Shown here piece by piece: positions 50,070-59,220 of a stretch of 64,000 nt of DNA (position 1 is the stretch's first letter; the number at the start of each line of letters is the position of its first letter). The position numbers were made by a program, and so were the translations under genes. The stretch is from the NCBI RefSeq assembly GCF_004745805.1, contig NZ_SRLQ01000007.1, positions 1 to 64,000 on the forward strand. Reading direction: 5' to 3'. This DNA comes from Mycolicibacterium sp. CH28. GTDB lineage: Bacteria > Actinomycetota > Actinomycetes > Mycobacteriales > Mycobacteriaceae. The notes under the pieces are model-generated. The model searched no databases and was not told where the DNA came from. It saw only the letters and a program-made list of their open reading frames with translations.

Positions 50070-50844
50070 TTCTCCGGCTCGCCCGGTCATCGGCCTGACT
50101 ACCTATCTGCAGCAGGCGCAGACCGGGGTCTGGGACGTACACGCCAGTTTCCTGCCCGGCATCTACATCGAGGGCGTCACGCTGGCCGGGGGTATCGCCA
50201 CCCTGCTGCCGCCGCAGCCGGTGGATGGCGATATTGCCGCCCGGATGCTCGACCGGATCGACGGGCTGATCATCACCGGCGGCAAGGATGTCGACCCGGC
50301 TGCCTACGGCCACGATCCGCACCCGAGCACCGACGAGCCGGCCCGCGATCGCGACGCCTGGGAGTTCGCGTTGGTTGGCGCGGCGCTGCGCCGGCACCTG
50401 CCGGTCCTCGGGATCTGCCGCGGTGCGCAGATTCTCAACGTCGCGCTGGGCGGGACGTTGCATCAGCACCTACCCGATGTCCTCGGGCACACACGTCACC
50501 AGCGGGGCAACGCGGTGTTCTCCACCTCCACGATCCGGACCGTCGCTGGCAGCACGCTGGCCGGGCTCATCGGGGACGGCATCGACGCACAGTGCTATCA
50601 CCATCAGGCGATCGACCGGCTCGGCGACGGGCTGGTGGTCAGTGCGCGCGACAGCGACGGGATCGTCGAGGCCGTCGAGCTGCCGGGCCATGATTTCGTG
50701 CTGGCCGTGCAGTGGCATCCCGAGGAGAGGCTGGACGATCTGCGGTTGTTCGCCGGCCTGATCGAGGCCGCACGGGTGTACGCGGCAGAGACAGCGCCCC
50801 GAGGGGACAGGAGTGAAGTGACGAGAGGGAGAGCACGAGTTTGA
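50056..50844 (+). CDS. Gamma-glutamyl-GABA hydrolase-like class I amidotransferase (PuuD-like)
   Basis: 262 residues from TTG 50056, translationally coupled to glnA4. Catalytic triad seen: Cys in LGICRGAQILN, and His-Glu in VQWHPEE; GGKDVDP is the oxyanion-side motif. Hydrolyses gamma-glutamyl bonds, releasing Glu from gamma-glutamylated amino acids. Homologue of Rv2859c. The C-terminal tail (ETAPRGDRSEVTRGRARV) is encoded by DNA resembling the repeat at 53,016-53,151. The stop shares TTGA with the next start. Confidence 0.88.
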   Translation: MSGSSSPARPVIGLTTYLQQAQTGVWDVHASFLPGIYIEGVTLAGGIATLLPPQPVDGDIAARMLDRIDGLIITGGKDVDPAAYGHDPHPSTDEPARDRDAWEFALVGAALRRHLPVLGICRGAQILNVALGGTLHQHLPDVLGHTRHQRGNAVFSTSTIRTVAGSTLAGLIGDGIDAQCYHHQAIDRLGDGLVVSARDSDGIVEAVELPGHDFVLAVQWHPEERLDDLRLFAGLIEAARVYAAETAPRGDRSEVTRGRARV

Positions 50845-52205
50845 GCACAACCGAATTGGTCAATCCGGCCACCGAGCAGGCGTTGCGCACGGTCGAGCTG
50901 ACTGACGTCGCCGGTGTCGATGATGCTGTTGCGCGCGCCAAGGTCGCGCAGAAGGCGTGGGCCGCTAAGGCGCCGGCCGAGCGGGCCGCCGCGCTGCGGG
51001 ACTTTGCCGCCGCCGTCGATGCCCACGTCGGGGAACTGGCCGCACTTGAGGTGGCTAACTCCGGGCATCCCATCGGGGCGGCGGAATGGGAGGCCGGCCA
51101 CGTGCGCGACGTGCTCCAGTTCTATTCCGCCACCCCGGAACGGTTGTCGGGCAAGCAGATTCCGGTAGCCGGCGGACTCGACGTCACCTTCAACGAGCCG
51201 ATGGGTGTGATCGGGGTGATCACGCCGTGGAACTTCCCGATGCCGATCGCGGCCTGGGGTTTCGCCCCCGCGCTCGCCGCCGGCAATGCGGTGGTGCTCA
51301 AACCCGCCGAGTGGACGCCGCTGACCTCGATGCGGCTCGGCGAGCTCGCACTGGAGTCGGGGCTGCCCGCGGATCTCTTCCAGGTATTGCCGGGCAAGGG
51401 GTCGGTGGTGGGGGAGCGGTTCATCAGCCACCCCGACATCCGCAAGATCGTCTTCACCGGCTCGACGGAGGTCGGGACGAAGGTGATGGCCGGGGCAGCC
51501 AACCAGGTCAAGCGGGTGACCCTGGAACTGGGCGGCAAGAGCGCCAACATCGTCTTCGCCGACTGCGACCTGGAGAAGGCCGCCGCCACCGCGCCGTACG
51601 GGGTGTTCGACAATGCCGGCCAGGACTGCTGCGCGCGTAGCCGAATCCTGGTGCAGCGCAGCGTGTTCGACAAGTTCATGGAGTTGCTCGAACCGGCCGT
51701 CAAGGGTCTTGTGGTGGGCGATCCTGCCGAGCGGGACACCGAGATGGGTCCGCTGGTGTCGCGCAAGCACTTCGATTCGGTGGCTGCCTACGTGCCCGAC
51801 GACGCCCCGGTCGCCTTCCGTGGTTCGGCGCCCACCGGTCCCGGATACTGGTTCCCGCCGACGGTGCTCACCCCCGAGCGCACCGATCGCACCGTCACCG
51901 AGGAGATCTTCGGACCGGTGGTCACGGTGCTGCCGTTCGAGGACGAGGCTGACGCCGTCGCGTTGGCCAACGACACCGAATACGGGTTGTCCGGCTCGAT
52001 CTGGACCGACAACCTGTCGCGCGCCCTGCGGGTCTCGCGGGCGGTCGAGGCCGGTAACCTCAGCGTGAATTCGCATTCGTCGGTGCGGTACAACACCCCG
52101 TTCGGCGGATTCAAGCAATCCGGGCTGGGGCGTGAGCTCGGCCCGGACGCGCCACTGCATTTCACGGAAACCAAGAACGTCTTTTTTGCGATCGGAGAAG
52201 CATGA
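50841..52205 (+). CDS. Aldehyde dehydrogenase (AldC-like)
   Basis: 454 residues from TTG 50841, a short ALDH. Seen: NPWNFPMP-like ITPWNFPMPIAAW, VLKPAEWTPL, GSTEVGTKVM for NAD, ELGGKSANIV with the general-base Glu, and catalytic C263 in NAGQDCC. It should oxidise the gamma-glutamyl-aminoaldehyde (or another aldehyde) formed in the pathway. Overlaps the PuuD-like gene and the SDR gene by four bases each. Homologue of Rv2858c aldC. Confidence 0.9.
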   Translation: MSTTELVNPATEQALRTVELTDVAGVDDAVARAKVAQKAWAAKAPAERAAALRDFAAAVDAHVGELAALEVANSGHPIGAAEWEAGHVRDVLQFYSATPERLSGKQIPVAGGLDVTFNEPMGVIGVITPWNFPMPIAAWGFAPALAAGNAVVLKPAEWTPLTSMRLGELALESGLPADLFQVLPGKGSVVGERFISHPDIRKIVFTGSTEVGTKVMAGAANQVKRVTLELGGKSANIVFADCDLEKAAATAPYGVFDNAGQDCCARSRILVQRSVFDKFMELLEPAVKGLVVGDPAERDTEMGPLVSRKHFDSVAAYVPDDAPVAFRGSAPTGPGYWFPPTVLTPERTDRTVTEEIFGPVVTVLPFEDEADAVALANDTEYGLSGSIWTDNLSRALRVSRAVEAGNLSVNSHSSVRYNTPFGGFKQSGLGRELGPDAPLHFTETKNVFFAIGEA

Positions 52206-52987
52206 CCTCGAAAGTTGATCTCACCCAACGACTGTCGGGCAAGGTCGCCGTCATTACCGGTGGCGCCAGCGGCATCGGGCTGGCCACGGCCAAGCGGATG
52301 CGCGCTGAGGGTGCCACGATCGTGATCGGTGACATCGACCCGAAGACCGGTAAGGATGTCGCCGACGAGCTCGATGGCACCTTTGTCGCGGTGGACGTTT
52401 CGGACGAGAGCGCGGTGAACAACCTGTTCGATACCGCCGCGGCGACGTACGGGTCGGTCGACATCGCATTCAACAACGCCGGGATCTCGCCGCCCGACGA
52501 CGATCTGATCGAGAACACCGAACTGCCGGCCTGGCAGAAGGTGCAGGACATCAACCTCAAGAGTGTGTACCTGTGCTGCCGCGCGGCGCTGCGCCACATG
52601 GTGCCCGCGCAGAAGGGCTCGATCATCAACACCGCCTCCTTCGTCGCGGTGATGGGGTCGGCGACCAGCCAGATCTCCTACACCGCGTCCAAGGGCGGTG
52701 TGCTGGCCATGTCGCGCGAGCTCGGAGTTCAGTTCGCCCGCCAGGGAATCCGGGTCAACGCACTGTGCCCCGGACCGGTGAACACCCCGCTGCTGCAGGA
52801 GCTGTTCGCCAAGGACCCCGAGCGGGCGGCCCGCCGCCTGGTGCACATCCCGCTGGGGCGATTCGCCGAGCCGGAGGAACTCGCCGCCGCGGTGGCGTTC
52901 CTGGCCAGTGACGATTCGTCGTTCATCACCGGGTCGACCTTCCTGGTCGATGGCGGTATCAGCTCGGCCTACGTCACGCCGCTGTAG
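52202..52987 (+). CDS. Short-chain dehydrogenase/reductase
   Basis: 261 residues. Classical SDR: TGGASGIG nucleotide motif, NNAG, catalytic Ser and Y-x-x-x-K in SYTASKGG, PG motif CPGPVNTPLL. Acts on an alcohol or carbonyl group in the pathway; substrate not predictable. Coupled by ATGA to the dehydrogenase. Homologue of Rv2857c. The repeat tract begins shortly after its stop. Confidence 0.9.
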   Translation: MTSKVDLTQRLSGKVAVITGGASGIGLATAKRMRAEGATIVIGDIDPKTGKDVADELDGTFVAVDVSDESAVNNLFDTAAATYGSVDIAFNNAGISPPDDDLIENTELPAWQKVQDINLKSVYLCCRAALRHMVPAQKGSIINTASFVAVMGSATSQISYTASKGGVLAMSRELGVQFARQGIRVNALCPGPVNTPLLQELFAKDPERAARRLVHIPLGRFAEPEELAAAVAFLASDDSSFITGSTFLVDGGISSAYVTPL

Positions 52988-53015
52988 GCGACGATGGCGG
53001 CCGATCCGGCGGGCA

Positions 53016-53151
53016 GGAGCGAAGCGACCCGGGGAATGGACCGGGCGGGCGGGAGCGAAGCGACCCGGGGAATCGATCCGGCGGGCGGGAGCGAAGCGAC
53101 CCGGGGAATCGATCCGGCGGGCGGGAGCGAAGCGACCCGGGGAATGGACCC
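53016..53151 (+). repeat. Four tandem copies of a 36-base repeat
   Basis: Units begin at 53016, 53052, 53088 and 53124, each opening GGAGCGAAGCGACCCGGGG and differing at few bases; the last is cut near 53151. The period of 36 keeps a frame: the longest FadR reading frame would have (GGSEATRGIDPA) repeats at its N-terminus. Sits at the SDR/regulator junction, like MIRUs that overlap start and stop codons within mycobacterial operons. No spacers, so not a CRISPR array. Confidence 0.9.
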
Positions 53152-53860
53152 GGAACCGCAGCAGGTCTCCGAGGCCCTGCTGCGTCCGGTGCGGCCGGGC
53201 AACGCGTTCGAGGACACCGTCGGTCGGCTGCTGCAGACCATCCGGCTCGGCGTGTTGGCGCCGGGGGACTCGCTGCCGCCCGAGCGTGAACTCGCGGCCC
53301 GGCTCGGTGTCAGCCGCGACACCGTTCGCGAAGCGATCAAGTCATTGGCCGACGCCGGGTACCTGGTGTCGCGGCGGGGTCGCTACGGCGGCACCTTCCT
53401 GGCCGAGGAGCTACCCGCACCGACCGAGGGGGCGGTGCGGGTCAGCCGGGCCGAGATCGATGACGCGCTGCGGCTGCGGGAGATCCTCGAGGTCGGCGCC
53501 GCTCGAATGGCCGCCACCCGCACGCTGACCGCGACCGAACGCGACGTGTTGTGGTCGCGGCTGCTCGACGTGCGCAACGCCACCGCCGACGATTACCGGA
53601 GGCTGGACTCTCGGCTGCATCTGGCGATCGCCGAAGCCGCCGGCTCACCGTCGGTGGTGCCGCTGGTGGCCGAGAACCGGATGCGGCTCAACGCCCTGCT
53701 CGACCAGATTCCGTTGCTGCGCCGCAACATTGTGCATTCCGACGAACAGCACGAGGCGATCGTCATCGCGATCCTGGCCGGCGACCCGGAGGCGGCATCC
53801 GTCGCGATGCGCGCCCACGTCGCGGGGTCATCGGCGTTGCTACACGGCTTCCTGGACTGA
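53144..53860 (+). CDS. FadR-subfamily GntR regulator
   Basis: 238 residues from ATG 53144; the frame is open from ATG 52994, which would add a 50-residue repetitive tail encoded by the tandem repeat. The shorter form matches family length and starts where homology starts (LLRPVRPGNAFEDTV). Seen: winged-helix domain with LPPERELAARLGVSRDTVREAIKSL (in part) and FCD-type all-helical ligand domain with DAADYRRLDSRLH-like DDYRRLDSRLHLAIAEAAG and NIVHSDEQHEAI, giving metal/ligand His. Likely senses a pathway intermediate and regulates the glnA4 operon and the divergent permease. Confidence 0.85.
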   Translation: MDPEPQQVSEALLRPVRPGNAFEDTVGRLLQTIRLGVLAPGDSLPPERELAARLGVSRDTVREAIKSLADAGYLVSRRGRYGGTFLAEELPAPTEGAVRVSRAEIDDALRLREILEVGAARMAATRTLTATERDVLWSRLLDVRNATADDYRRLDSRLHLAIAEAAGSPSVVPLVAENRMRLNALLDQIPLLRRNIVHSDEQHEAIVIAILAGDPEAASVAMRAHVAGSSALLHGFLD

Positions 53861-53894
53861 CGAGAAGTAGCACCGGTCACTTCGGGGTGCGATC

Positions 53895-55409
53895 ATGCCC
53901 GGTGTGTCCACCGACAAATTGCAGACCATCGCGTATCCGGCGGCAGGTGCCCGTCCGCACCGTCGCGACGCTGAGAGCCTTGCCCCGCACGTCATCGTGC
54001 TTTTCGGGGCGACCGGCGATCTCGCCAAACGCAAGCTGATACCGGGGCTGGCGTACCTGGAAGAGTCCGCGCTTGCTCCCGACATCAGGCTGGTCGCCAC
54101 CTCGCTGGAGGACTACACCGACGAGCAGTTCCTGAGCATCGCCAGGAAGGCCGTCGAGGAGTTCGGTAGCCGCGAGCTTTCGGACGAGCAGTGGGCCCAT
54201 TTCGCCGAACGCGTCACCTACGTCCCCCAAGGCGCCGGACCGCAGGCGTTGGCCGACGCGGTGATCGCTGCCGAGCAGATGCTCGGACCCGCTGTCCGAC
54301 GGCTGCACTACCTGTCGGTTCCGCCCAAGGCGGCGCAGTCCGTCATCACCATGCTGAAGGACGCGAACCTGGTGGATCGATCCCGGGTGGTGATGGAGAA
54401 GCCGTTTGGCACCGACCTGGCCAGTGCCATCGAGCTCAACGATTTCGTCCACGACACGTTCAGTGAAGAACAGATCTTCCGCATCGATCACTTCCTCGGC
54501 AAGGAAGCCGCGCAGAACATTCTGGCGTTCCGGTTCGCGAACGGCCTGTTCGAGCCGATCTGGAATCGCAACTTCATCGACCACATCCAGATCGACATCC
54601 CCGAGATGCTCGGCCTGGACGCCCGCGCGAACTTCTACGAGAGCACGGGCGCGTATAAGGACATGGTGGTCACTCACCTGTTCCAGGTGATGGCTTTCGT
54701 GGTGATGGAGCCGCCGACCGCCCTCGAGCCCCGCGCGATCAGCGAGGAGAAGAACAAGGTCTTTCGGTCGATGCTGCCGGTCAACCCTGCCGACGTGGTC
54801 CGCGGGCAGTACACCGGTTATCGCGAAGAAGACGGCGTGGCAAAGGATTCCGATACCGAGACGTTCATCGCGCTCAAGGTCGGAATCGACAACTGGCGCT
54901 GGGCCGGGGTGCCGATCTACCTGCGGACCGGTAAGAAGATGGCAGCCGGCCAGCGGATCATTTCGATCGCATTCAAGGAAGCACCCCGCACCATGTTCCC
55001 ACCGGGCTCGGGCGTCGGTTCCGAAGGTCCCGATCACCTCACGTTCGATCTGGCCGACGAGTCCAAGGTGTCGCTGTCGTTCTACGGCAAGCGTCCGGGG
55101 CCGGGTATGAAACTCGACAAGCTGTCCATGCAGTTCTCGACCAGGGAGACCGACTCGGTAGGCGATGTGCTGGAGGCGTACGAGCGGCTCATCCTGGACG
55201 CCATGCGGGGTGACCACACCCTCTTCACCACGGCCGAAGGCATCGAGTCGCTCTGGGAGCGCTCGGCGCAACTCCTGGAGGACCCCCCGCCGGTCAAGAG
55301 CTACCCGGTCGGCACGTGGGGCCCCAATGCCATCCATCAACTCATTGCGCCGAATGCGTGGCGGCTTCCCTTCGAACGGGCCTGGCGGGAGAAGAAGTCG
55401 GAGAGTTGA
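53895..55409 (+). CDS. zwf: Glucose-6-phosphate 1-dehydrogenase
   Basis: 504 residues, ATG 53895. Seen: coenzyme motif VLFGATGDLAKRKL, VMEKPFGTDL, active-site RIDHFLGKEAAQN with His and Lys, and YREEDGVAKDSDTETF with KVGIDNWRW. NADP-dependent entry to the pentose phosphate pathway. It is a stand-alone paralogue: not linked to tal/tkt/opcA or gnd here. Separated by 34 bases from FadR and convergent with the sigma-linked membrane protein. Confidence 0.93.
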   Translation: MPGVSTDKLQTIAYPAAGARPHRRDAESLAPHVIVLFGATGDLAKRKLIPGLAYLEESALAPDIRLVATSLEDYTDEQFLSIARKAVEEFGSRELSDEQWAHFAERVTYVPQGAGPQALADAVIAAEQMLGPAVRRLHYLSVPPKAAQSVITMLKDANLVDRSRVVMEKPFGTDLASAIELNDFVHDTFSEEQIFRIDHFLGKEAAQNILAFRFANGLFEPIWNRNFIDHIQIDIPEMLGLDARANFYESTGAYKDMVVTHLFQVMAFVVMEPPTALEPRAISEEKNKVFRSMLPVNPADVVRGQYTGYREEDGVAKDSDTETFIALKVGIDNWRWAGVPIYLRTGKKMAAGQRIISIAFKEAPRTMFPPGSGVGSEGPDHLTFDLADESKVSLSFYGKRPGPGMKLDKLSMQFSTRETDSVGDVLEAYERLILDAMRGDHTLFTTAEGIESLWERSAQLLEDPPPVKSYPVGTWGPNAIHQLIAPNAWRLPFERAWREKKSES

Positions 55410-55892
55410 TCAACCGACGATCGCGGGACTGGTCCGGATATCGGGCTGGGACCGTTCCAACGGGGTGAGGATCAGCCGAAGCCAGGCCGCGGTGAGGATG
55501 GCGGCACACAGCACGCCGACCGTCATCCACGCCGACGGTCCGGAGGACAGTGCCGCCGGCGCGGTCTGATGCCACCAGACCATGCCGAGTCCGGCGACGG
55601 TCGACAGCCCGCCGGCATACGCCGCTGCGCAGCACCACCGAAACCGCCTGCGCCACAGCGCCACTGCGGACAGGATGGCCGTCAGCAGGAACATCGCGAT
55701 TGCGACCCGCGACATCCAGATGCTGTGTACATCGGTCCGCCAGCCCGTAGCGGCGGCACCGCAGAGCGCGGTGGCCGCAACGAGCGTGACCACCATTGCC
55801 CGCCGGCTGATCCACACATCCTCGAGCACGCGCCGGCTGATTCGGCGCAGCATCACATCGACGTCGTTGTGGGGCACATTCAGTGGTCGCAT
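55410..55892 (-). CDS. Membrane protein in sigC operon
   Basis: 160 residues from ATG 55892 (GGAGG five bases upstream). Seen: ~30-residue cytoplasmic N-terminus with RISRRVLED, then four hydrophobic helices (about 33-50, 58-77, 83-105 and 115-135) and a polar tail. No zinc-binding anti-sigma motif. It lies 23 bases downstream of the sigma factor gene in the same direction, so it is a candidate membrane partner, though it is unlike standard ZAS anti-sigma factors. Converges tightly on zwf. Confidence 0.7.
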   Translation of the reverse strand: MRPLNVPHNDVDVMLRRISRRVLEDVWISRRAMVVTLVAATALCGAAATGWRTDVHSIWMSRVAIAMFLLTAILSAVALWRRRFRWCCAAAYAGGLSTVAGLGMVWWHQTAPAALSSGPSAWMTVGVLCAAILTAAWLRLILTPLERSQPDIRTSPAIVG

Positions 55893-55915
55893 GGGCGCCT
55901 CCGATGGTTCCCCGG

Positions 55916-56467
55916 TCAACCCACCTGGTCGTCGCGGTGCGCGGCGGTCATGAGATCGTCGCGGGCGCGGGCGACGCGGGAGCGGATGGTGCCCACCGGG
56001 CACCCGCACACCTCGGCGGCCTCGGCATAGGACAGCCCGAGCACCTGGGTCAGCATCAGAGCGTGGCGGCGGTCGGCGTCCAGTCCGTCCAGCAGCATCC
56101 GGATCTCGGTGATGTCCTCGAAGCGCGCCGCGCTGTGCCGGGTGTCGAGCACCTGGTCCAGGTCGATCCCGTAGCCGGTGCGCGGCCGGGCCTGGTTGCG
56201 CCGGATCTGGTCGATGACGACGCGGCGGGCGATCGACAGCAACCAGGTGCGCGCCGAGGAGCGACCGGAGAAGCGGGGTAACGCCCCGAGGACGCGCAGA
56301 AAGGTCTCTTGGGTGAGGTCATCGGCGTTGCCGGGGTCGCCGAGGAAGGCGACGGTGCGCCAGACGTCACGCTGGGTGGCCCTGATGAACGCTTCGAGCG
56401 CGGCCGAATCGCCTCGCCCGGCAGCCAGGGCCAGCAGAGTCACCTGGTCGTCGTCACGTTCGCCCAC
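55916..56467 (-). CDS. sigC: ECF sigma factor, SigC-like
   Basis: 183 residues from GTG 56467. Sigma-70 region 2 ([54 protein letters not shown], partly quoted) and region 4 ([20 protein letters not shown] and [18 protein letters not shown]). The matches to M. tuberculosis SigC (Rv2069) as I recall it are strong, including [17 protein letters not shown]. SigC has been connected with copper acquisition genes. Here it is divergent from a copper ATPase, supporting that role. Followed by a membrane protein gene. Confidence 0.85.
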   Translation of the reverse strand: MGERDDDQVTLLALAAGRGDSAALEAFIRATQRDVWRTVAFLGDPGNADDLTQETFLRVLGALPRFSGRSSARTWLLSIARRVVIDQIRRNQARPRTGYGIDLDQVLDTRHSAARFEDITEIRMLLDGLDADRRHALMLTQVLGLSYAEAAEVCGCPVGTIRSRVARARDDLMTAAHRDDQVG

Positions 56468-56524
56468 GGACAGTCAGAGTAGGCGATCGTCCCGCGGGGC
56501 TCATCTCCAGGCCACCAGGCGACT

Positions 56525-56649
56525 GGGTCGGAAAAACCCGGCGGAGTAATTTGGAGGACGGTGTAGTTGGCTTGTTCGCGCGAGATTTCCGGGTGCCGGG
56601 AACTCGGCGACCGCGGCGGCCGACTATTCGACTTGGGGCTCTCGCGTGC
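56525..56649. promoter_or_regulatory. Candidate SigC-type promoters, divergent
   Basis: The reported mycobacterial SigC motif is SSSAAT, 16-20 bases, CGTSSS. Rightward: CCGACT (56619-56624), 19 bases, CGTGCC (56644-56649), 41 bases before the ATPase ATG, 11 of 12 matches. Leftward (reverse strand): CCAAAT (56554-56549), 18 bases, CGACCC (56530-56525), 10 of 12. Degenerate motifs in GC-rich DNA arise by chance, so this is only suggestive. Confidence 0.3.
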
Positions 56650-56690
56650 CCCGGTGGCCGCGCTCGGCCGCCACTGAGCCAAGGAGGGCG

Positions 56691-58961
56691 ATGACGGTTT
56701 CCGTCGTTGGCGGTCCCGCCCCGGATGCGCCGCACGTCGCGCCCGACGCGAGCCACCGAGTGGAACTCGACGTCTCGGGAATGTCCTGTGCGGCGTGCGC
56801 TGCCCGGGTCGAGACCAAGCTCAACAAGATCGAGGGTGTGCGAGCGTCGGTGAACTTCGCCACCCGGGTGGCCACTGTCGACACGCCCGACTCGGTGGCC
56901 ACCGACACCCTGTGCGAGGTGGTCCGCAAGGCGGGCTACGACGCCGCACCGCGCAGCACGTCGCCGGTGGAGCCGGTCGATCCCGACGACCAACTTGCCC
57001 GCAGTCTGCTGCGCCGGTTGGCGATTGCGGCGGTGTTGTTCGTGCCGCTGGCGGATCTGTCGGTGATGTTCGCCGTGGTCCCCAGCACCCGTTTCACCGG
57101 GTGGGGGTGGTTGCTGACTGCGCTGGCGCTGCCGATCGTCACCTGGGCTGCGTGGCCGTTCCACCGGGTTGCCCTGCGCAACGCCCGGCACGGGACCGCA
57201 TCCATGGAGACGCTGATCTCGGTGGGCGTCACCTCGGCAACGCTGTGGTCGCTGTACACAATCTTCGCCGGGCACCGCGCGCGAGAGACCAGCGGGATCT
57301 GGCAGGCACTGCTGGGTAGCGACGCCATCTACCTCGAGGTGGCCGCCGGGGTGACGGTGTTCATCCTGGCCGGTCGCTACTTCGAGGCGCGGGCCAAGTC
57401 GCGGGCCGGCAGCGCGCTGCGGGCGCTGGCCGCGCTGAGCGCCAAAAACGTGTCGGTGCTGCTGGCCGACGGTACCGAGATGGTGCTCCCGGCCGACGAG
57501 CTCAAGGAGCAGCAGCGGTTCGTCGTGCGCCCCGGGCAGACCATCGCCGCCGACGGCCTGGTGGTCGAGGGCAGCGCCGCGATCGACATGAGCGCGATGA
57601 CCGGCGAAGCCAAACCCACCCGGGTCCATCCCGGCGGGCGGGTGATCGGCGGGACGGTGGTGCTCGACGGGCGGCTGATCGTCGAAGCCGCCGCGGTGGG
57701 TGCCGACACCCAGTTCGCCGGCATGGTGCGGCTGGTCGAGGAGGCGCAGGCCCAGAAGGCCGACGCGCAGCGGCTGGCGGACCGGATCGCCGGGGTGTTC
57801 GTGCCGGCGGTGTTCGTGATCGCTGCGCTCACCGCCGGTGCTTGGTTGCTGGCCGGGGCCGACGCCGACCGGGCGTTCTCGGCGGCACTGGCCGTGCTGG
57901 TGATCGCCTGCCCGTGCGCGCTGGGTCTGGCCACCCCGACGGCGATGATGGTGGCCTCGGGGCGCGGGGCTCAGCTCGGCATCTTCCTGAAGGGGTATCG
58001 GGCCTTGGAGGCCATCCGCTCGGTGGACACCGTGGTGTTCGACAAGACCGGCACCCTGACCACCGGTCATCTGGCGGTTACGACGGTGACAGCCGTCGAG
58101 GGCTGGCAGACCGCCGAGGTACTGGAGCTGGCCGGCGCCGTCGAGGTCGCCTCCGAACACGCCGTCGCGGTGGCTATCGCCACCGCCACCGCCACCGCCG
58201 ATCGCCGCGCGGTCGAGGATTTCCGCGCCCAGGCCGGGCGCGGTGTCACCGGTACGGTGTCGGGCCGCGGTGTCGTGGTGGGCCGGCCGTCCTGGGCGAG
58301 CGGTCCGGGGCGGGTACCCGCGGTCTTGGAGTCGGCGCGCCGTGCGGCTGAATCTCGCGGTGAGACAGTCGTGTTCGTCGCCGTCGACGGTGAGCTGTGT
58401 GGCGCGATCGCGGTGGCCGACGCGGTAAAGGATTCCGCTGCCGACGCGGTCGCGGCTCTGCACCGCCGGGGCATGCGCACCGTGCTACTCACCGGCGACA
58501 ACGCGGCCGCCGCGGGCGCGGTGGCAGCCCAGGTCGGCATCGACGAGGTCATCGCCGAGGTGCTCCCCGAGGGCAAGGTCGATGTCATCGAGCAGCTGCG
58601 CGACCGCGGTCGGGTGGTCGCGATGGTCGGCGACGGCATCAACGACGGCCCGGCGTTGGCATCAGCCGACCTGGGCCTGGCGATCGGGCGCGGTACCGAT
58701 GTCGCGATCGGTGCCGCCGACATCATCCTGGTGCGCGACGACCTCGATATCGCGCCGCAGGCACTGGATCTGGCACGGGCCACCATGCGCACCATCAGGG
58801 TCAACCTGTTCTGGGCGTTCGGTTACAACGTGGCTGCCATCCCGATCGCCGCGGCCGGGCTGCTCAATCCGCTGATCGCCGGTGCGGCGATGGCGTTCTC
58901 GTCGTTCTTCGTCGTCTCGAACAGCCTGCGGCTGCGCAACTTCGACAGCCGCGGGCGTTAA
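56691..58961 (+). CDS. P1B-type copper-translocating ATPase (CtpB/CtpA-like)
   Basis: 756 residues from ATG 56691 (AAGGAGG). Seen: N-terminal heavy-metal domain with C33-A-A-C36; membrane part with C407-P-C409; phosphorylation D451 in DKTGTLT; the SEHAVAVAI His-containing loop; and [12 protein letters not shown]-terminal [16 protein letters not shown] is typical of Cu+-ATPases. The CPC motif and TM segments make it P1B-1 (Cu+). In M. tuberculosis the paralogues CtpA and CtpB have this form. Linkage with sigC, a CopZ-like protein and an Rv0102-like gene favours CtpB identity and copper acquisition or cuproprotein loading, but direction cannot be read from sequence. Confidence 0.92.
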   Translation: MTVSVVGGPAPDAPHVAPDASHRVELDVSGMSCAACAARVETKLNKIEGVRASVNFATRVATVDTPDSVATDTLCEVVRKAGYDAAPRSTSPVEPVDPDDQLARSLLRRLAIAAVLFVPLADLSVMFAVVPSTRFTGWGWLLTALALPIVTWAAWPFHRVALRNARHGTASMETLISVGVTSATLWSLYTIFAGHRARETSGIWQALLGSDAIYLEVAAGVTVFILAGRYFEARAKSRAGSALRALAALSAKNVSVLLADGTEMVLPADELKEQQRFVVRPGQTIAADGLVVEGSAAIDMSAMTGEAKPTRVHPGGRVIGGTVVLDGRLIVEAAAVGADTQFAGMVRLVEEAQAQKADAQRLADRIAGVFVPAVFVIAALTAGAWLLAGADADRAFSAALAVLVIACPCALGLATPTAMMVASGRGAQLGIFLKGYRALEAIRSVDTVVFDKTGTLTTGHLAVTTVTAVEGWQTAEVLELAGAVEVASEHAVAVAIATATATADRRAVEDFRAQAGRGVTGTVSGRGVVVGRPSWASGPGRVPAVLESARRAAESRGETVVFVAVDGELCGAIAVADAVKDSAADAVAALHRRGMRTVLLTGDNAAAAGAVAAQVGIDEVIAEVLPEGKVDVIEQLRDRGRVVAMVGDGINDGPALASADLGLAIGRGTDVAIGAADIILVRDDLDIAPQALDLARATMRTIRVNLFWAFGYNVAAIPIAAAGLLNPLIAGAAMAFSSFFVVSNSLRLRNFDSRGR

Positions 58962-58980
58962 CCACCGAAAGGGACATCTC

Positions 58981-59199
58981 ATGTCGCAGCAGACCTTCAT
59001 GGTCGCGGGCCTGCACTGCCAGAGTTGTGTGCGGATCGTCAGCGAAGCGCTGACGGCATTGCCGACGGTCAGCGGGGTCGAGGTCGACCTTGACGCCGAC
59101 GGCGCGTCGGCGGTGCGCGTCGAGGCCGATGCCGACCTGAGCGTCGAGCAGGTTCGGGCTGCACTGGAAGAAGAGGGCGAGTTCTCCGTCGTCGGGTGA
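58981..59199 (+). CDS. CopZ-like heavy-metal-associated chaperone
   Basis: 72 residues, AAAGGG nine bases upstream of ATG 58981, 19 bases after the ATPase. Single HMA fold: metal loop GLHC13QSC16 and ALPTVSGVEVDL. A soluble Cu+ carrier expected to dock with the ATPase's HMA domain. Acidic Ala/Glu-rich C-terminus. Same operon as the ATPase. Confidence 0.87.
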   Translation: MSQQTFMVAGLHCQSCVRIVSEALTALPTVSGVEVDLDADGASAVRVEADADLSVEQVRAALEEEGEFSVVG

Positions 59200-59220
59200 C
59201 CGCAGCGACGTAGCCGGTGT

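Noticed and set aside
53016..53151. CRISPR array
   Set aside because: Repeats are directly adjacent without unique spacers, the unit is GC-rich and protein-frame-preserving, and no cas gene is present.
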